Origin: Lamellibrachia columna
Lineage: Eukaryota; Annelida; Polychaeta; Sabellida; Siboglinidae
Length of the DNA: 64,000 nucleotides
Assembly (NCBI GenBank): GCA_963662155.1
Contig: OY759271.1
Location: 1,095,001 to 1,159,000 of the forward strand
Direction of reading: 5' to 3'
Of this stretch, positions 43,793-55,345 are shown in pieces. A model generated the notes under the pieces. The model was not told the DNA's origin. It saw only the letters and a list, made by a program, of their open reading frames with translations, and searched no databases. Each line of letters begins with the position of its first letter. Position 1 is the stretch's first letter. Made by a program: the position numbers and the translations under genes.

Positions 43793-43890
43793 TCTATATT
43801 CTAACATATTGACCGTGATAACATTACAGGTGCATAGTCTGATAGTGTTATTGTAAAGTCATGTTAGATACTATACACTATATATTGTAA
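43190..43890. repeat. Tandem repeat of about 85 bp with (TA)n inside a 240-bp higher-order unit
   Basis: Seven diverged copies of GATGACATTACAGGTGCATA, GTCTGATAGTGT, AAAGTCATGTTAGATACTAT. The region 43436-43640 is repeated at about 43677-43850, including its TA tract. Confidence 0.9.
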
Positions 43891-43927
43891 CATAGGTGTG
43901 TTAATAAGCCACACTTGTTTAATACAA

Positions 43928-44847
43928 ATGGCTACAATCGGCTCCTGCAAGAACAAGAATCTGCGAAGAAGCATGATCGAAGAAATGATAAACCACCAAA
44001 AAGAAGCTGCCATTATTTTCATCGACTTCAAGAAAGCCTTTGAATCTGTAGATAGAAACACACTGTTCCAGATTCTCCATGCGTATGGCATCTCAGAGAA
44101 GATCGTCAAAGCCATACAGATACTGTATGTAAACACATCTGCAGTTGTATTGACTCCCGAAGGGGAAACTACAAATTTCAACATCAACACAGGAGTTCTC
44201 CAAGGAAACCCTCTTGCCCCATACCTGTTCATCATAGTCTTAGACTACACATTAAGAACTGCGATTGATGAAAGAGAAGGTCTAACCCTAACCAGACGCA
44301 GAAGCAGCAGACATCCTGCATCACATCTCTCTGACCTGGATTATGCCGATGATATCGCTCTGTTCGCTGACACGATACAAGAAGCAGAACTTTTACTTCA
44401 TAAAGTGGAAAATGCTTCCAAATCTACTGGACTATTTCTCAACCCAAGCAAAACAAAGTACATCCATATCAACCCGTCTGCTAATGATAGCGTTCACTCA
44501 TTAGATGGAAGTCAAATTGAGAAAGTAGAGGATTTTAAATATCTTAGATCCTACACAAACTCTCAGCATGACATCCAGTGCAGAAAAGCCCAGGCATAAT
44601 CAGCAGTTCACGCCCTTGAGAAAGTTTGGAGAGCGCCCATCTGCAGACTCACCAAACTGAAGATTTTTTTGGAACCGATCCTGATATATGGATGCGATTC
44701 GTGGTCGCTAACACAATCAGTAGAAAATGCACTGGATGGCACCTACACAAGAGTGCTGCAGAAAACTCAAAACGTGGCATGGCGCCACTACATGACCAAT
44801 CAAGAACTGTACGGCTCCCTCCCACGGATCACCCCCAACGTCGAGTG
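43928..44847 (+). pseudogene. RTE-like non-LTR reverse transcriptase fragment
   Basis: Plus-strand frame: KEAAIIFIDFKKAFESVDRN (motif A), GVLQGNPLAPYLFIIVLDYT (motif B; usual Asp replaced by Asn), HLSDLDYADDIALFADTIQE (motif C, YADD), NPSKTKYI, and KVEDFKYLRSYTNS. A TAA at 44597 interrupts the frame; beyond it VHALEKVWRAPICRLTKLK, LIYGCDSWSLTQSVENAL and MTNQELYGSLPRITPNVEW continue in the same frame with a small deletion. The endonuclease and C-terminal tail are missing. Clade assignment (RTE-like) is by motif style only. Confidence 0.8.
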
Positions 44848-45105
44848 GATATCGGCACAGCTAGTCGTTGTGTAACGTAACAAACGGCCGTGGCTGTGAC
44901 GGATGCGTGTGATATCGGCACAGCTAGTCGTTGTGTAACGTAACAAACGGCCGTGGCTGTGACGGATGCGTGTGATATCGGCACAGCTAGTCGTCGTGTA
45001 ACGTAACAAACGGCCGAGGCTGTGACGGATGTGTGTGATATCGGCACAGCTAGTCGTTGTGTAACGTAACAAACGGCCGTGGCTGTGACGGATACGTGTG
45101 ATATC
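44848..45105. repeat. 63-bp tandem repeat, 4 copies
   Basis: Units start GATATCGGCACAGCTAGTCG and end GTGACGGATGCGTGT; the first begins exactly where the reverse transcriptase fragment stops resembling its family. Confidence 0.95.
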
Positions 45106-45511
45106 TCAATGGGCGCCATCATTAAACATCAATGTTTGATACTAAGCAAAATTGGTTTCAGTGGGAAGCAGTTAGCATCTGTTTTGTTTTGGGTTGTACA
45201 TCGATGTGTTTTCCCGATAAACCTATTTTTTCGATTACAGTTAGTTTTGTGGTGAAAGAATACATCACACTCTGCTTCACACATGTTATTATGTGTATGT
45301 CTGTGATGGCGCCTCAAAGTGAAGCGCATGAAACGATGCAATTCTGACAAACTGGCACGGACGTAGTATCATTATTATCATTATTATCATCGTTTTCGTC
45401 GTCGTCGCAAATATTGGATGTATATAATATAATATTTGCAATGCAAATCGATTTGTGAACCCGGATCAATGATATTTCACTAGTAACTTGTTCGCTCTGT
45501 GTCAACGGCCG

Positions 45512-45662
45512 ACCAGAACGACGGATTGTGGTAGAACGGAAGTTCGTTACATTGTGGTAGAACGGAAGTTCGTTACATTGTGGTTGAACGGAAGTTCGCT
45601 GTATTGTTTGCTGCGGAAGTTCGTTGCATTGTGGGATGCGGAAGTTCGTTGCATTGTGGGAT
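45512..45662. repeat. 26-bp tandem repeat, about 5 copies
   Basis: Units of GAACGGAAGTTCGTTACATT plus GTGGTA. GGAAGTTCG is the constant core. 45106-45511 and 45663-45960 hold nothing recognised. Confidence 0.9.
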
Positions 45663-45960
45663 GCGAATTGGTCAGTAAGCCCTACTGCACTCGATATGTT
45701 TAAGCATTGTATGGGATAGGAAATTGTTGATAAATAAATACCACCGCACTCGATATATTTAAGAGGTGGACGGTGTGGAAATTAATAACCGGTATTTTCA
45801 ACGTTGTGACAGAAATGAAGTAATTGATCGCAAACTTTACCCTACTCAATATATGTCATATGTACTCAATACACATATATGTGAAGATACGAATATATTG
45901 ATACATTGACAGGCGGAGCAACTTGTTCGGTAAACAATATCCTATGTATTATATAAATAT

Positions 45961-46067
45961 TTGATCAGCTGTGTACAAAAGACGCATGGAAAGCAGAAGA
46001 GGTTGGCAGAAGAAGACGAAGACCAAAGTTGTGATGGAAAGACTGTGTCAAACAAGATCTTGAAAGG
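45961..46067 (+). pseudogene. RTE-like C-terminal tail fragment (copy A)
   Basis: Encodes RRRPKL-stop-WKDCVKQDLERA, matching the tail at 49205. The copy is cut exactly where the fold-back element begins. Confidence 0.6.
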
Positions 46068-47085
<1,018 letters not shown>

Positions 47086-47699
47086 TCGACAATTCAAAGA
47101 AGTGTGTAATTTACGGTTTAAGGTTAATCAAATGCATTTAACACTTTATGAACATAGCATGGGTACATATATTACACACACGCACGCTCGCACGCACGCA
47201 CGCACGTGTTGATTTTTATGTAAAATGCATTTTTTAAACGTCAATTCAAGCCAATTTGACCATTCGTATTGTCGACGCCATTTGTATTTTATTGACACCC
47301 GGTTACTTTGGTCGATGACAACAACTTTCCTCAACAGACACACCACGCGTACACACCACGCAGCCACACCACGCAGACACGTCCAAACAATAGAATGATG
47401 TGTCCTGTATAAATTCGCAAAGTTTGCTGCTCATTCACAGTAGCATATGGAGTGTACTGATGGTGCGAAGAATACATCAAACGGTGATAGCATTGCCGTG
47501 ACGCCTGTCAAAAGATACAAATGAAGAAATGAATGTTCAATTATCTATTATTTGGAAACAGCTTTATTGCGGATGTCGTTTAATTTCTCTTCTTTCAGAG
47601 GTCAGGGCCAACGCGAGTCCATGACTGATGGTATTTGGATGGTTAAAACGATAATATACGAACGAAGCTTGAACAAAAAAGGAAAATGTGAAAACGGTA
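47086..47699. other. Unannotated stretch
   Basis: Contains a short CGCA microsatellite (47178-47205). No gene seen. Confidence 0.4.
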
Positions 47700-47753
47700 C
47701 ATCGGTGTCATAGCAACATCGGTGTCATAGCAACATCGGTGTCATAGCAACAC
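47700..47753. repeat. 17-bp tandem repeat, about 3 copies
   Basis: ACATCGGTGTCATAGCA repeated. Confidence 0.95.
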
Positions 47754-47799
47754 GTGAATGACAGATTGGAGGAAACATTCACGCGAGGTGCAATACAAG

Positions 47800-48110
47800 G
47801 AAAAATGAAAACAAGGAAACAGGGAAACAGGGACACGGGGAAGCGGGGAAACAGAGAAACTAGGAAAGAGGGAAACACGTAAAAAAACGAGAAACAAGAA
47901 AACAAGGAGACAAAGAAGCAAGAAAGCAAAGAAACAAGGAAATAAGGAAACAAAGAAACAAAGAAACAAAGAAACAAAGAAACAAAGAGACAAAGAAACA
48001 AAGAAACAAAGAAACAAATAAACAAAGAAATAAGGAACAAGGAAAAACGAAAACAAGAAACTAGAAAAAAAAGGAGACTAGGACACTTGGGAAGAAGAAA
48101 CAAGAACACA
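47800..48110. repeat. Purine-rich GAAACAAA-type tract
   Basis: Imperfect 8-base units (AAGAAACA, GGAAACAG) over 300 bases. Minus-strand Phe/Leu-rich ORFs are artefacts of it. 48111-49204 beyond it holds nothing recognised. Confidence 0.92.
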
Positions 48111-49204
48111 AGGAAATAATGAAAGACGACGGTGAAAGAAACGACCGGTGGCGCGTGGAGGGTTGTCAGGGGGCACAGGGCTGACAGATAACGGAAGCTT
48201 GTGCGATGTGGCGTGGCATTGTCAACGAGGTATCGAGCGCTTAACGAGGACGGAGATGATCATAAAACTTGGCTTGACTGTGCTGTGAGGAATACGAAGA
48301 GCCGAGACTTGAGCGTAACCAGGATCTATTGCACGTAGGGCATGGGAAACGACGACATTGCGATGTTTCTCTGACAGAAATACGACATCGACAGCATGTA
48401 GAGCGTACTAGCGAAACGAGCTATGCTAACGACGTCATAATTCATGTCATACGTGGGTTTTGTTCAGATCATCGTCGTGGATATGAAGTTATGTCAGAAA
48501 ATAGACAGGGAAGCCCCAACTGCAGAATCCACCAGGCGGAGCTCATCGGTTTTACGTTTCATGTGTAAAGGGTGTATCCAGTACCAAGGTAATGTGTGGG
48601 CGATAAAAGGGGAAGTAGCCATGCACATATCCGGTAGAATTCTGGTTAACAACAGGATGGTAGCTTGGACACACGTGAAGTGTTCGAAGAAGGAAACATA
48701 TTAATCATACATAAACGATAAGAACCGTAGACAAGATGACGAATTGCTCATAGAAACCCATAATTATATATTATGTAATTGGTTATATCAATTTATTTTA
48801 GACATCCCCGTTAACACAACAGATCAAATGCGTTGACTATTCTGATAGTTTCTGACATATTATCAGCATAACAGAAGCCGATGCATGCGATGAGCTAGCG
48901 TGTTCCTTTGTGAAAGAGCGGCATTATTCTAGGGAGTCTATAAAGACCACGACATAGTGAGTGGAGCCAGAGTTATAGAATCGTTGAATTAACAAAGTGG
49001 TTTAAGTTGGATGCATGCCAGCCAGCCAGTGCGTCGATGTTTTGTCTGTCTTTATGAACGATACACATTGTTGGAACGCATCATTGCGATAAAACGGGAT
49101 CCATGCAGGGACTCATTGCTAAGAACTTCCAGTTTCCCATGCTACGGTTGTGAAAAAGTACCACGCACAGGAAATATCACTTAGCGAAAGTCGAGCCAGT
49201 TATC

Positions 49205-49418
49205 AAATATCAGCTGTGTACAAAAGACGCACGGAAAGCAGAAGAGGGTGGCAGAAGAAGAAGAGGAAGACCAAAGCTGTGATGGAAAGACGGTGTCAAA
49301 CGAGATCTTGAAAGGGCAGGTACGAACAGCCAAGAGTGGAAGACCACCGCAGAAGACAGAGGGAGATGGAGAACATTAACAATGACAGTGGAAGAAGCTA
49401 TCAAGTGACTTGGACCCC
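49205..49418 (+). pseudogene. RTE-like C-terminal tail fragment (copy B)
   Basis: Plus-strand frame: GRPKL-stop-WKDGVKRDLERAGTNSQEWK, TTAEDRGRWRTLTMTVEEAIK-stop. This is the usual ending of many non-LTR ORF2 proteins (GRPxxRWxDxVxxDL...W...A.DRxxWR). It carries the same TGA after PKL as copy A. Confidence 0.65.
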
Positions 49419-49930
49419 GCCCCGCAAGGGAGCAACGGGAAGAAGAAGGAAAAGTACAAAAGACGGATGGAGGAGCTGAGGGAGGAGGTTAGTGTGAAAG
49501 AGAGTTTCAGGAACTTGTTGAACAGTCGGTTAAAGTGGGTTGGACGCGTGGAACGAAGGGAAACGGTTAGCGAAGAGAGGGGAGGAGAAGAGAGGGGAGG
49601 AGAAGAGAGGGGAGGAGAAGAGAGGGGAGGAGAAGAGAGGGAGGAGAAGAGAGGGGAGGAGAAGAGAGGGGAGGAGAAGAGAGGGGAGGAGAAGAGAGGG
49701 GAGGAGAAGAGAGGGGAGGAGAAGAGAGGGGAGGAGAAGAGGAAGACCGGGACTGAAATGGGAGGACTTTGTGAAGAGAACGTTAGCGGGATTGGGAGGG
49801 GAGTGGATAACGACAGTGAGGGATAGGGGAGTGGAGACGGATGGCAGAGACGGCAGTGAAATGGGATTAGTGACGGAAGGAGAAGAAAACAAGAATCGAT
49901 GACCCCGGATCTCAGAGACAAAGATATAAG
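49419..49930 (+). pseudogene. Second non-LTR tail fragment with internal 15-bp expansion
   Basis: Frames give YKRRMEELREEVSVKESFRN, LLNSRLKWVGRVERRETV, then a purine repeat, then RRGRPGLKWEDFVKRTLAGL, GGEWITTVRDRG. The repeat replaces the usual short basic linker between the SRLKWxGHVxR and GRPxLxWED motifs. Confidence 0.65.
49572..49742. repeat. 15-bp pure-purine tandem repeat
   Basis: About 11 copies of GAGGGGAGGAGAAGA. The plus strand contains only A and G over about 170 bases, with mirror symmetry. After it, 49931-50514 holds nothing recognised. Confidence 0.97.
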
Positions 49931-50510
49931 CAACAATAATATTTGCACGGTTTTTAAAACAGGTCAACGTCACGGACGTAACAAAGCTATTTATACATTA
50001 TCATAATGGGTGGTCGTGGGTGTGTCATGACAATAATAAGCATCCCGTAGTAGATTCGCAAGTCATTCAATATTAACTCATAGCGACAGCCGCGAGGACG
50101 AACGATTCAGTCGTTGCTGTTCTTCCTTGGTGCTTTCTTTATAAACAGGTGAGGCTAGTTCACGTACTGCTGCACCGCCCCAGCTGTTATTCATTTCTAT
50201 TTCTCCCTATCGGCAGCTCTCTCTCTCCATTTGTAACCCCTCTCTTCGTTTCTAATACCCCTCTTTACCCAGTCCTCTCATCTCAGTTGCGGTCTGCCCA
50301 CTTTCCTATACGGTCTGGGTGGTTCATCGTGTGCAAAAGGCGTTCACTATTTGACAGCTGACTTTGACAGATCTGACGGGTTTACATCCTCTGCGCCTAG
50401 AGTTTAGTTTAACTGGTTCTAATCCACGGAGATGCTCTGGTTGATGATGAATCGGTACTGATGCTGGCGCCTCCTACGAATTGCCTTACATGTGTTTGCA
50501 TTGTTCGTTA

Positions 50511-50514
<4 letters not shown>

Positions 50515-50583
<69 letters not shown>

Positions 50584-50642
50584 CCTTATAAAAAAAACTA
50601 TATATATATATATAACCTTATAAAACAAAAAAATAAAAATAA

Positions 50643-50727
<85 letters not shown>
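50515..50727. repeat. (TA)n tracts
   Basis: Two TA blocks separated by a duplicated ACCTTATAAAA sequence. Confidence 0.97.
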
Positions 50728-50731
<4 letters not shown>

Positions 50732-50848
50732 AGTAGGTTTCTGTCGGAATTTTCCCATTGTCGTCACGACTGTGAATCAGATATGAGGGTCGCTTTCGCT
50801 TCTTAAGTGTGATTGAATAGGCATGCTGCAATAACTAATTATTTAACA

Positions 50849-50925
50849 GCTGGGTGTCAACTTTAACAGCTGGGTGTCAACTTATTTAACAGCTGGGTGT
50901 CAACTTTAACAGCTGGGTGTCAACT
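50849..50925. repeat. About 21-bp tandem repeat, 4 copies
   Basis: TTTAACAGCTGGGTGTCAAC repeated, with one unit lengthened by TTAT. CAGCTG is an E-box. Confidence 0.93.
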
Positions 50926-51154
50926 TCTAAAATAGCCTCAACATAGCCTAATTCAAAACATACTAATTTGTGTTATTTATTATATAAATAATATTATTAC
51001 AATAAGTTGCATATTTGTATTAATTATGTTTCAGTAATTTATTTATTCTCTGCTCTACTAATAGTATGATGAAATACAATTAGATCTGACTATATCAGAA
51101 GCATTCCTTTCCGCAGCGCAGGGGTAGTTAAAAAAGAACGTAAATGCTGGTGTT

Positions 51155-51262
51155 TACGTCACGACAATACTTACGTCACGACAATACTTACGTCACGACA
51201 ATACTTACGTCACGACGCTACTTACGTCACGACGCTACTTACTCCACGACGCTACTTGCGTC
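51155..51262. repeat. 17-bp tandem repeat with CRE half-sites
   Basis: About six copies of ACGTCACGACAATACTT, later ACGTCACGACGCTACTT. Each has TACGTCAC on the plus strand (GTGACGTA on the minus strand). Confidence 0.95.
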
Positions 51263-51684
51263 CTGTCGTATTTTTGCAATATGGCGCAGTTTTTTAAGAC
51301 AATAATTATGATATGACTGCGCAACGTGATGTGATTTCGTCGTTATGTTAATGAAACAACTCGTCGATTGATCGTGGTTACCATTACGCCTGGTTAAGTA
51401 CTGTCTCTGCTGAACCGAGAATGGGAATGAGAACTGGGCGACCCGCCAGTCGAGACATATGTCTCCAACATGGGGGGCTGCACCATCCCTGCGGGAAGAT
51501 AATTCCAGCTCACTATAGTTCTGGGAAAGAATTTATGAATCGGTTTTAGTATATGGTTGTGCATAGCTAATGGTGTCAGCGTATGTCTGAAACAGCGACA
51601 TGTGACATAATATTATGCTTTCATATATAGCTGACGAACACCTAAACTGAAATATTTATAGCATCGCCCGCTCGCCGGTGGTAT
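51263..51684. other. Unannotated stretch up to the gap
   Basis: Nothing recognised. Confidence 0.4.
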
Positions 51685-51884
51685 NNNNNNNNNNNNNNNN
51701 NNNNNNNNNNNNNNNNNNNNNNNNNNNNNNNNNNNNNNNNNNNNNNNNNNNNNNNNNNNNNNNNNNNNNNNNNNNNNNNNNNNNNNNNNNNNNNNNNNNN
51801 NNNNNNNNNNNNNNNNNNNNNNNNNNNNNNNNNNNNNNNNNNNNNNNNNNNNNNNNNNNNNNNNNNNNNNNNNNNNNNNNNNNN
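51685..51884. other. Assembly gap (200 N)
   Basis: Exactly 200 undetermined bases, probably a placeholder of arbitrary length. Confidence 1.
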
Positions 51885-52107
51885 GTCAATGGAGTAAGTC
51901 GATGATGGTATTTTCGTTGTGGTTATATTAAGGTTACCTTCATTACATGTTCGTGACCGTGTGTTATGTTGATTGCAGATGTTACGTCGTTGGGCGCGCT
52001 GTTAGTTGTGCAACACCATATACAAACCGTCTTATTATAGTTTACGATAAACTAACGGTTTGGTTCAATCACCCGCTTATTTGTCCAACATGTCATACGT
52101 GAGTTCG

Positions 52108-52552
52108 TCCACCCCTCCATTCATCCACCCTCCCTTCGTCCACCCCTCCCTTCGTCCACCCTCCCTTCGTCCACCCCTCCCTTCGTCCACCCCTCCCTTC
52201 GTCCACCCTTCCCTTCGTCCACCCCTCCCTTCGTCCACCCTCCCTTCGTCCATCCTCCCTTAGTCCACCCTTCCCTTCGTCCACTCGTCCCTTCGTCCAC
52301 CCCTCCCTTCATCCACCCTCCCTTCACCCACCCCTCCCTTCGACCACCCTCCCTTCGTCCATCCTCCCTTAGTCCACCCCCCCCCCTTCGTCCACCCCTC
52401 CCTTCGTCCACCCCTCCCTTCGTCCACCCTCCCTTCGTCCATCCTCCCTTAGCCCACCCCTCCCTTCGTCCACCCTCCCTTCGTCCACCCTTCCCTTCGT
52501 CCAACCTCTCTTCGTCCACCCTCCCTTCGTCCACCCTCCCTTCGTCCACCCC
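52108..52552. repeat. 15-bp pyrimidine-rich tandem repeat, about 29 copies
   Basis: CTCCCTTCGTCCACC-type units with 1-base length changes. Minus-strand Gly/Glu/Lys-rich ORFs are artefacts. 52553-53215 beyond it holds a short CGTG microsatellite (53020-53055) and nothing else recognised. Confidence 0.96.
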
Positions 52553-53021
52553 TATGTTGTTGTTGTACGTTGTTGTTTTAGCGTGCAACATAGGGGCAAC
52601 CGAAAACTGTTCTCTCCCGCTGTATGCCGGCAGCAGCACGTGACTTGACGGCAGCAGTTAGACGCGTGATGTAGTACCAAGAACAGGACGCACCGTCATT
52701 TACCAAGAACTGGCTACATGCGGCTTACCAGAAACAGGACGGCTTTAATTTGTGAGTTGGCGGGATCAGGAGATGATCGGAAGAGAGGAAGACCGCACTA
52801 GTCGGTAATTACGCCTTCCCGGGCGGAGTAAGTAGAGCAACTGTTGTTGCGATTTTGCTGCAGGCAACAACGTGAAGCGAGTGGCCGTAGACACGACTGT
52901 CAGTTGGTGCAACTGGTGCAGAGCCGGATGCGTCTGCTGCCGCCAGCCTATTGAGAACATATGGACGTTAGTGCTGACTGGTGTGGCTGAGCGAACGAAT
53001 GTGTGTGCACGCGTGCGCTGC

Positions 53022-53055
<34 letters not shown>

Positions 53056-53303
53056 ATATGTTATGAATAACAACATGCACGCACCAAAAGCCAATAGACG
53101 CCTTGTTATCTGTTTAGATTGTGTCCCAGGGTATGGTGGCATCAGATGCTAATTGCCGAGGAGAGTTAATTAGCGCACTGCCTACTTGCCTCTCACTAAT
53201 TGGATATAGCGGGTAGCCAGCCAACCAGACAGGTAGCCAACGAACCGGACGACATGCGAACCAACCAATAAAACCAACCAACCAACCGGACAACATGGGA
53301 ACC

Positions 53304-53459
53304 GCCCGCCCGCCCGCCCGCCCGCCCGCCCGCCCGCCCGCCCGCCCGCCCGCCCGCCCGCCCGCCCGCCCGCCCGCCCGCCCGCCCGCCCGCCCGCCCG
53401 CCCGCCCGCCCGCCCGCCCGCCCGCCCGCCCGCCCGCCCGCCCGCCCGCCCGCCCGCCC
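53304..53459. repeat. (GCCC)39 tetranucleotide array
   Basis: 156 bases of perfect GCCC units. The flanks (53215-53530) consist of older ACCAACCAACCGG-type degenerate units. The minus strand is (GGGC)n. Confidence 0.98.
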
Positions 53460-53530
53460 AACCGGACAACATATAAGCTAACCAACCAACCGTGCATGTA
53501 GCCAACCAACCAGACATATAGCCAACCAAC

Positions 53531-54032
53531 TGGAAAGACAACAAGGCAGCCAGGTTTCAGTAAGTACCAGCAGACAAAGCAGAAAGACAGACAGATATCG
53601 AGCCAGACTGGTTGACAGTCAGCAAATCGACCAATAACAGACAGGCGGTGTGTCTGCGTGTCGACTTGAGGGCAACTGGCGACTGAATAAATCTCCGTGG
53701 ACAAAACAATACTAATTTCGCCACTCGTCTGTATTGCGCACGTTTTGATTTGACAATGATAATGTGATTTTAATCGATATCTCGAACTGAGAACCATGTT
53801 TCACACGCGTAATCAGACACGGCGTCATCTTGTATGTTTTATTCCCGCCATCTCTGGCTTTCTAGTACTCCTTTCGTAGTTCAATGGTTAATTATCGTGA
53901 GGTTTCAGGAAGTCTCCTGTCGCATTTTTTCAAAAATAAAAAATGAGTGCTTGTTTTCCTATTTCATCAACTACCAAAAAGAATGTCGTGTTTCTTATCA
54001 AAGCTATATTATGTTACAATCGCTGTCTAGTT
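53531..54032. other. Unannotated stretch
   Basis: Nothing recognised. Confidence 0.4.
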
Positions 54033-55176
54033 TCTAGTGGGAAAAGGTTCGTTCTCCACGAGACTATGAATGTTGTTGTTTGCTGTTGCTCTCCTCTTTA
54101 TCGCTGTAGTCCAGGGTGAGTCTAGTGGGAAAAGGTTCGTTCTCCACGAGACTATGAATATTGTTGTTTGCTGTTGCTCTCCTCTTTATCGCTGTAGTCC
54201 AGGGTGAGTCTAGTGGGAAAAGGTTCGTTCTCCACGAGACTATGAATATTGTTGTTTGCTGTTGCTCTCCTCTTTATCGCTGTAGTCCAGGGTGAGTCTA
54301 GTGGGAAAAGGTTCGTTCTCCACGAGACTATGAATGTTGTTGTTTGCTGTTGCTCTCCTCTTTATCGCTGTAGTCCAGGGTGAGTCTAGTGGGAAAAGGT
54401 TCGTTCTCCACGAGACTATGAATGTTGTTGTTTGCTGTTGCTCTCCTCTTTATCGCTGTAGTCCAGGGTGAGTCTAGTGGGAAAAGGTTCGTTCTCCACG
54501 AGACTATGAATATTGTTGTTTGCTGTTGCTCTCCTCTTTATCGCTGTAGTCCAGGGTGAGTCTAGTGGGAAAAGGTTCGTTCTCCACGAGACTATGAATG
54601 TTCTTGTTTGTTGTTGCTCTCCTCTTTATCGCTGTAGTCCAGGGTGAGTCTAGTGGGAAAAGGTTCGTTCTCCACGATACTATGAATGTTGTTGTTTGCT
54701 GTTGCTCTCCTCTTTATCGCTGTAGTCCAGGGTGAGTCTAGTGGGAAAAGGTTCGTTCTCCACGAGACTATGAATGTTGTTGTTTGCTGTTGCTCTCCTC
54801 TTTATCGCTGTAGTCCAGGGTGAGTCTAGTGGGAAAAGGTTCGTTCTCCACGAGACTATGAATGTTGTTGTTTGCTGTTGCTCTCCTCTTTATCGCTGTA
54901 GTCCAGGGTGAGTCTAGTGGGAAAAGGTTCGTTCTCCACGAGACTATGAATGTTGTTGTTTGCTGTTGCTCTCCTCTTTATCGCTGTAGTCCAGGGTGAG
55001 TCTAGTGGGAAAAGGTTCGTTCTCCACGAGACTATGAATGTTGTTGTTTGTTGTTGCTCTCCTCTTTATCGCTGTAGTCCAGGGTGAGTCTAGTGGGAAA
55101 AGGTTCGTTCTCCACGAGACTATGAATGTTGTTGTTTGCTGTTGCTCTCCTCTTTATCGCTGTAGTCCAGGGTGCG
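54033..55176 (+). repeat. 88-bp tandem repeat, 13 copies, each with a signal-peptide-like frame and a donor consensus
   Basis: Units start TCTAGTGGGAAAAGGTTCGT at 54033, 54121 and so on to 55089. Each contains ATGTTGTTGTTTGCTGTTGC continuing in frame to CAG G|GTGAGT. The translation is M-L-L-F-A-V-A-L-L-F-I-A-V-V-Q-G, a typical signal-peptide core, followed by a strong splice-donor match. Only a few substitutions separate the units (AATATT for AATGTT destroys the ATG in three units). The last unit diverges right after CAGGGTG. Function unproven; it may be an ordinary minisatellite. Confidence 0.9.
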
Positions 55177-55248
55177 GCTGGCACCGATACCGGACGTCGA
55201 TTTTTGCTTCCTCTTCATCGTCCAGAGATTACAAAAGTAGTGTATTAG
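55126..55248 (+). CDS. Possible small secreted peptide from the last 88-bp unit
   Basis: 40 codons and TAG. Signal-like MLLFAVALLFIAVVQG is followed by AAGTDTGRRFLLPLHRPE and ITKVVY. It arises where the final unit loses its donor and reads on. It contains one dibasic site (RR). No homologue recognised; could be chance. Confidence 0.25.
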   Translation: MLLFAVALLFIAVVQGAAGTDTGRRFLLPLHRPEITKVVY

Positions 55249-55314
55249 TTGACGCATTAGTAGCATTATTAGTGTAGATTGTGAAATACATATAATTCAA
55301 GGTTTTTTTTGTGC

Positions 55315-55345
<31 letters not shown>

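Noticed and set aside
47708..48109. Phe/Leu-rich minus-strand membrane-protein-like frame
   Set aside because: Complement of the GAAACAAA purine tract; hydrophobicity is a result of the simple sequence.
52060..52639. Pro-rich or Gly/Glu-rich protein frames
   Set aside because: They follow the 15-bp pyrimidine repeat and end with it.
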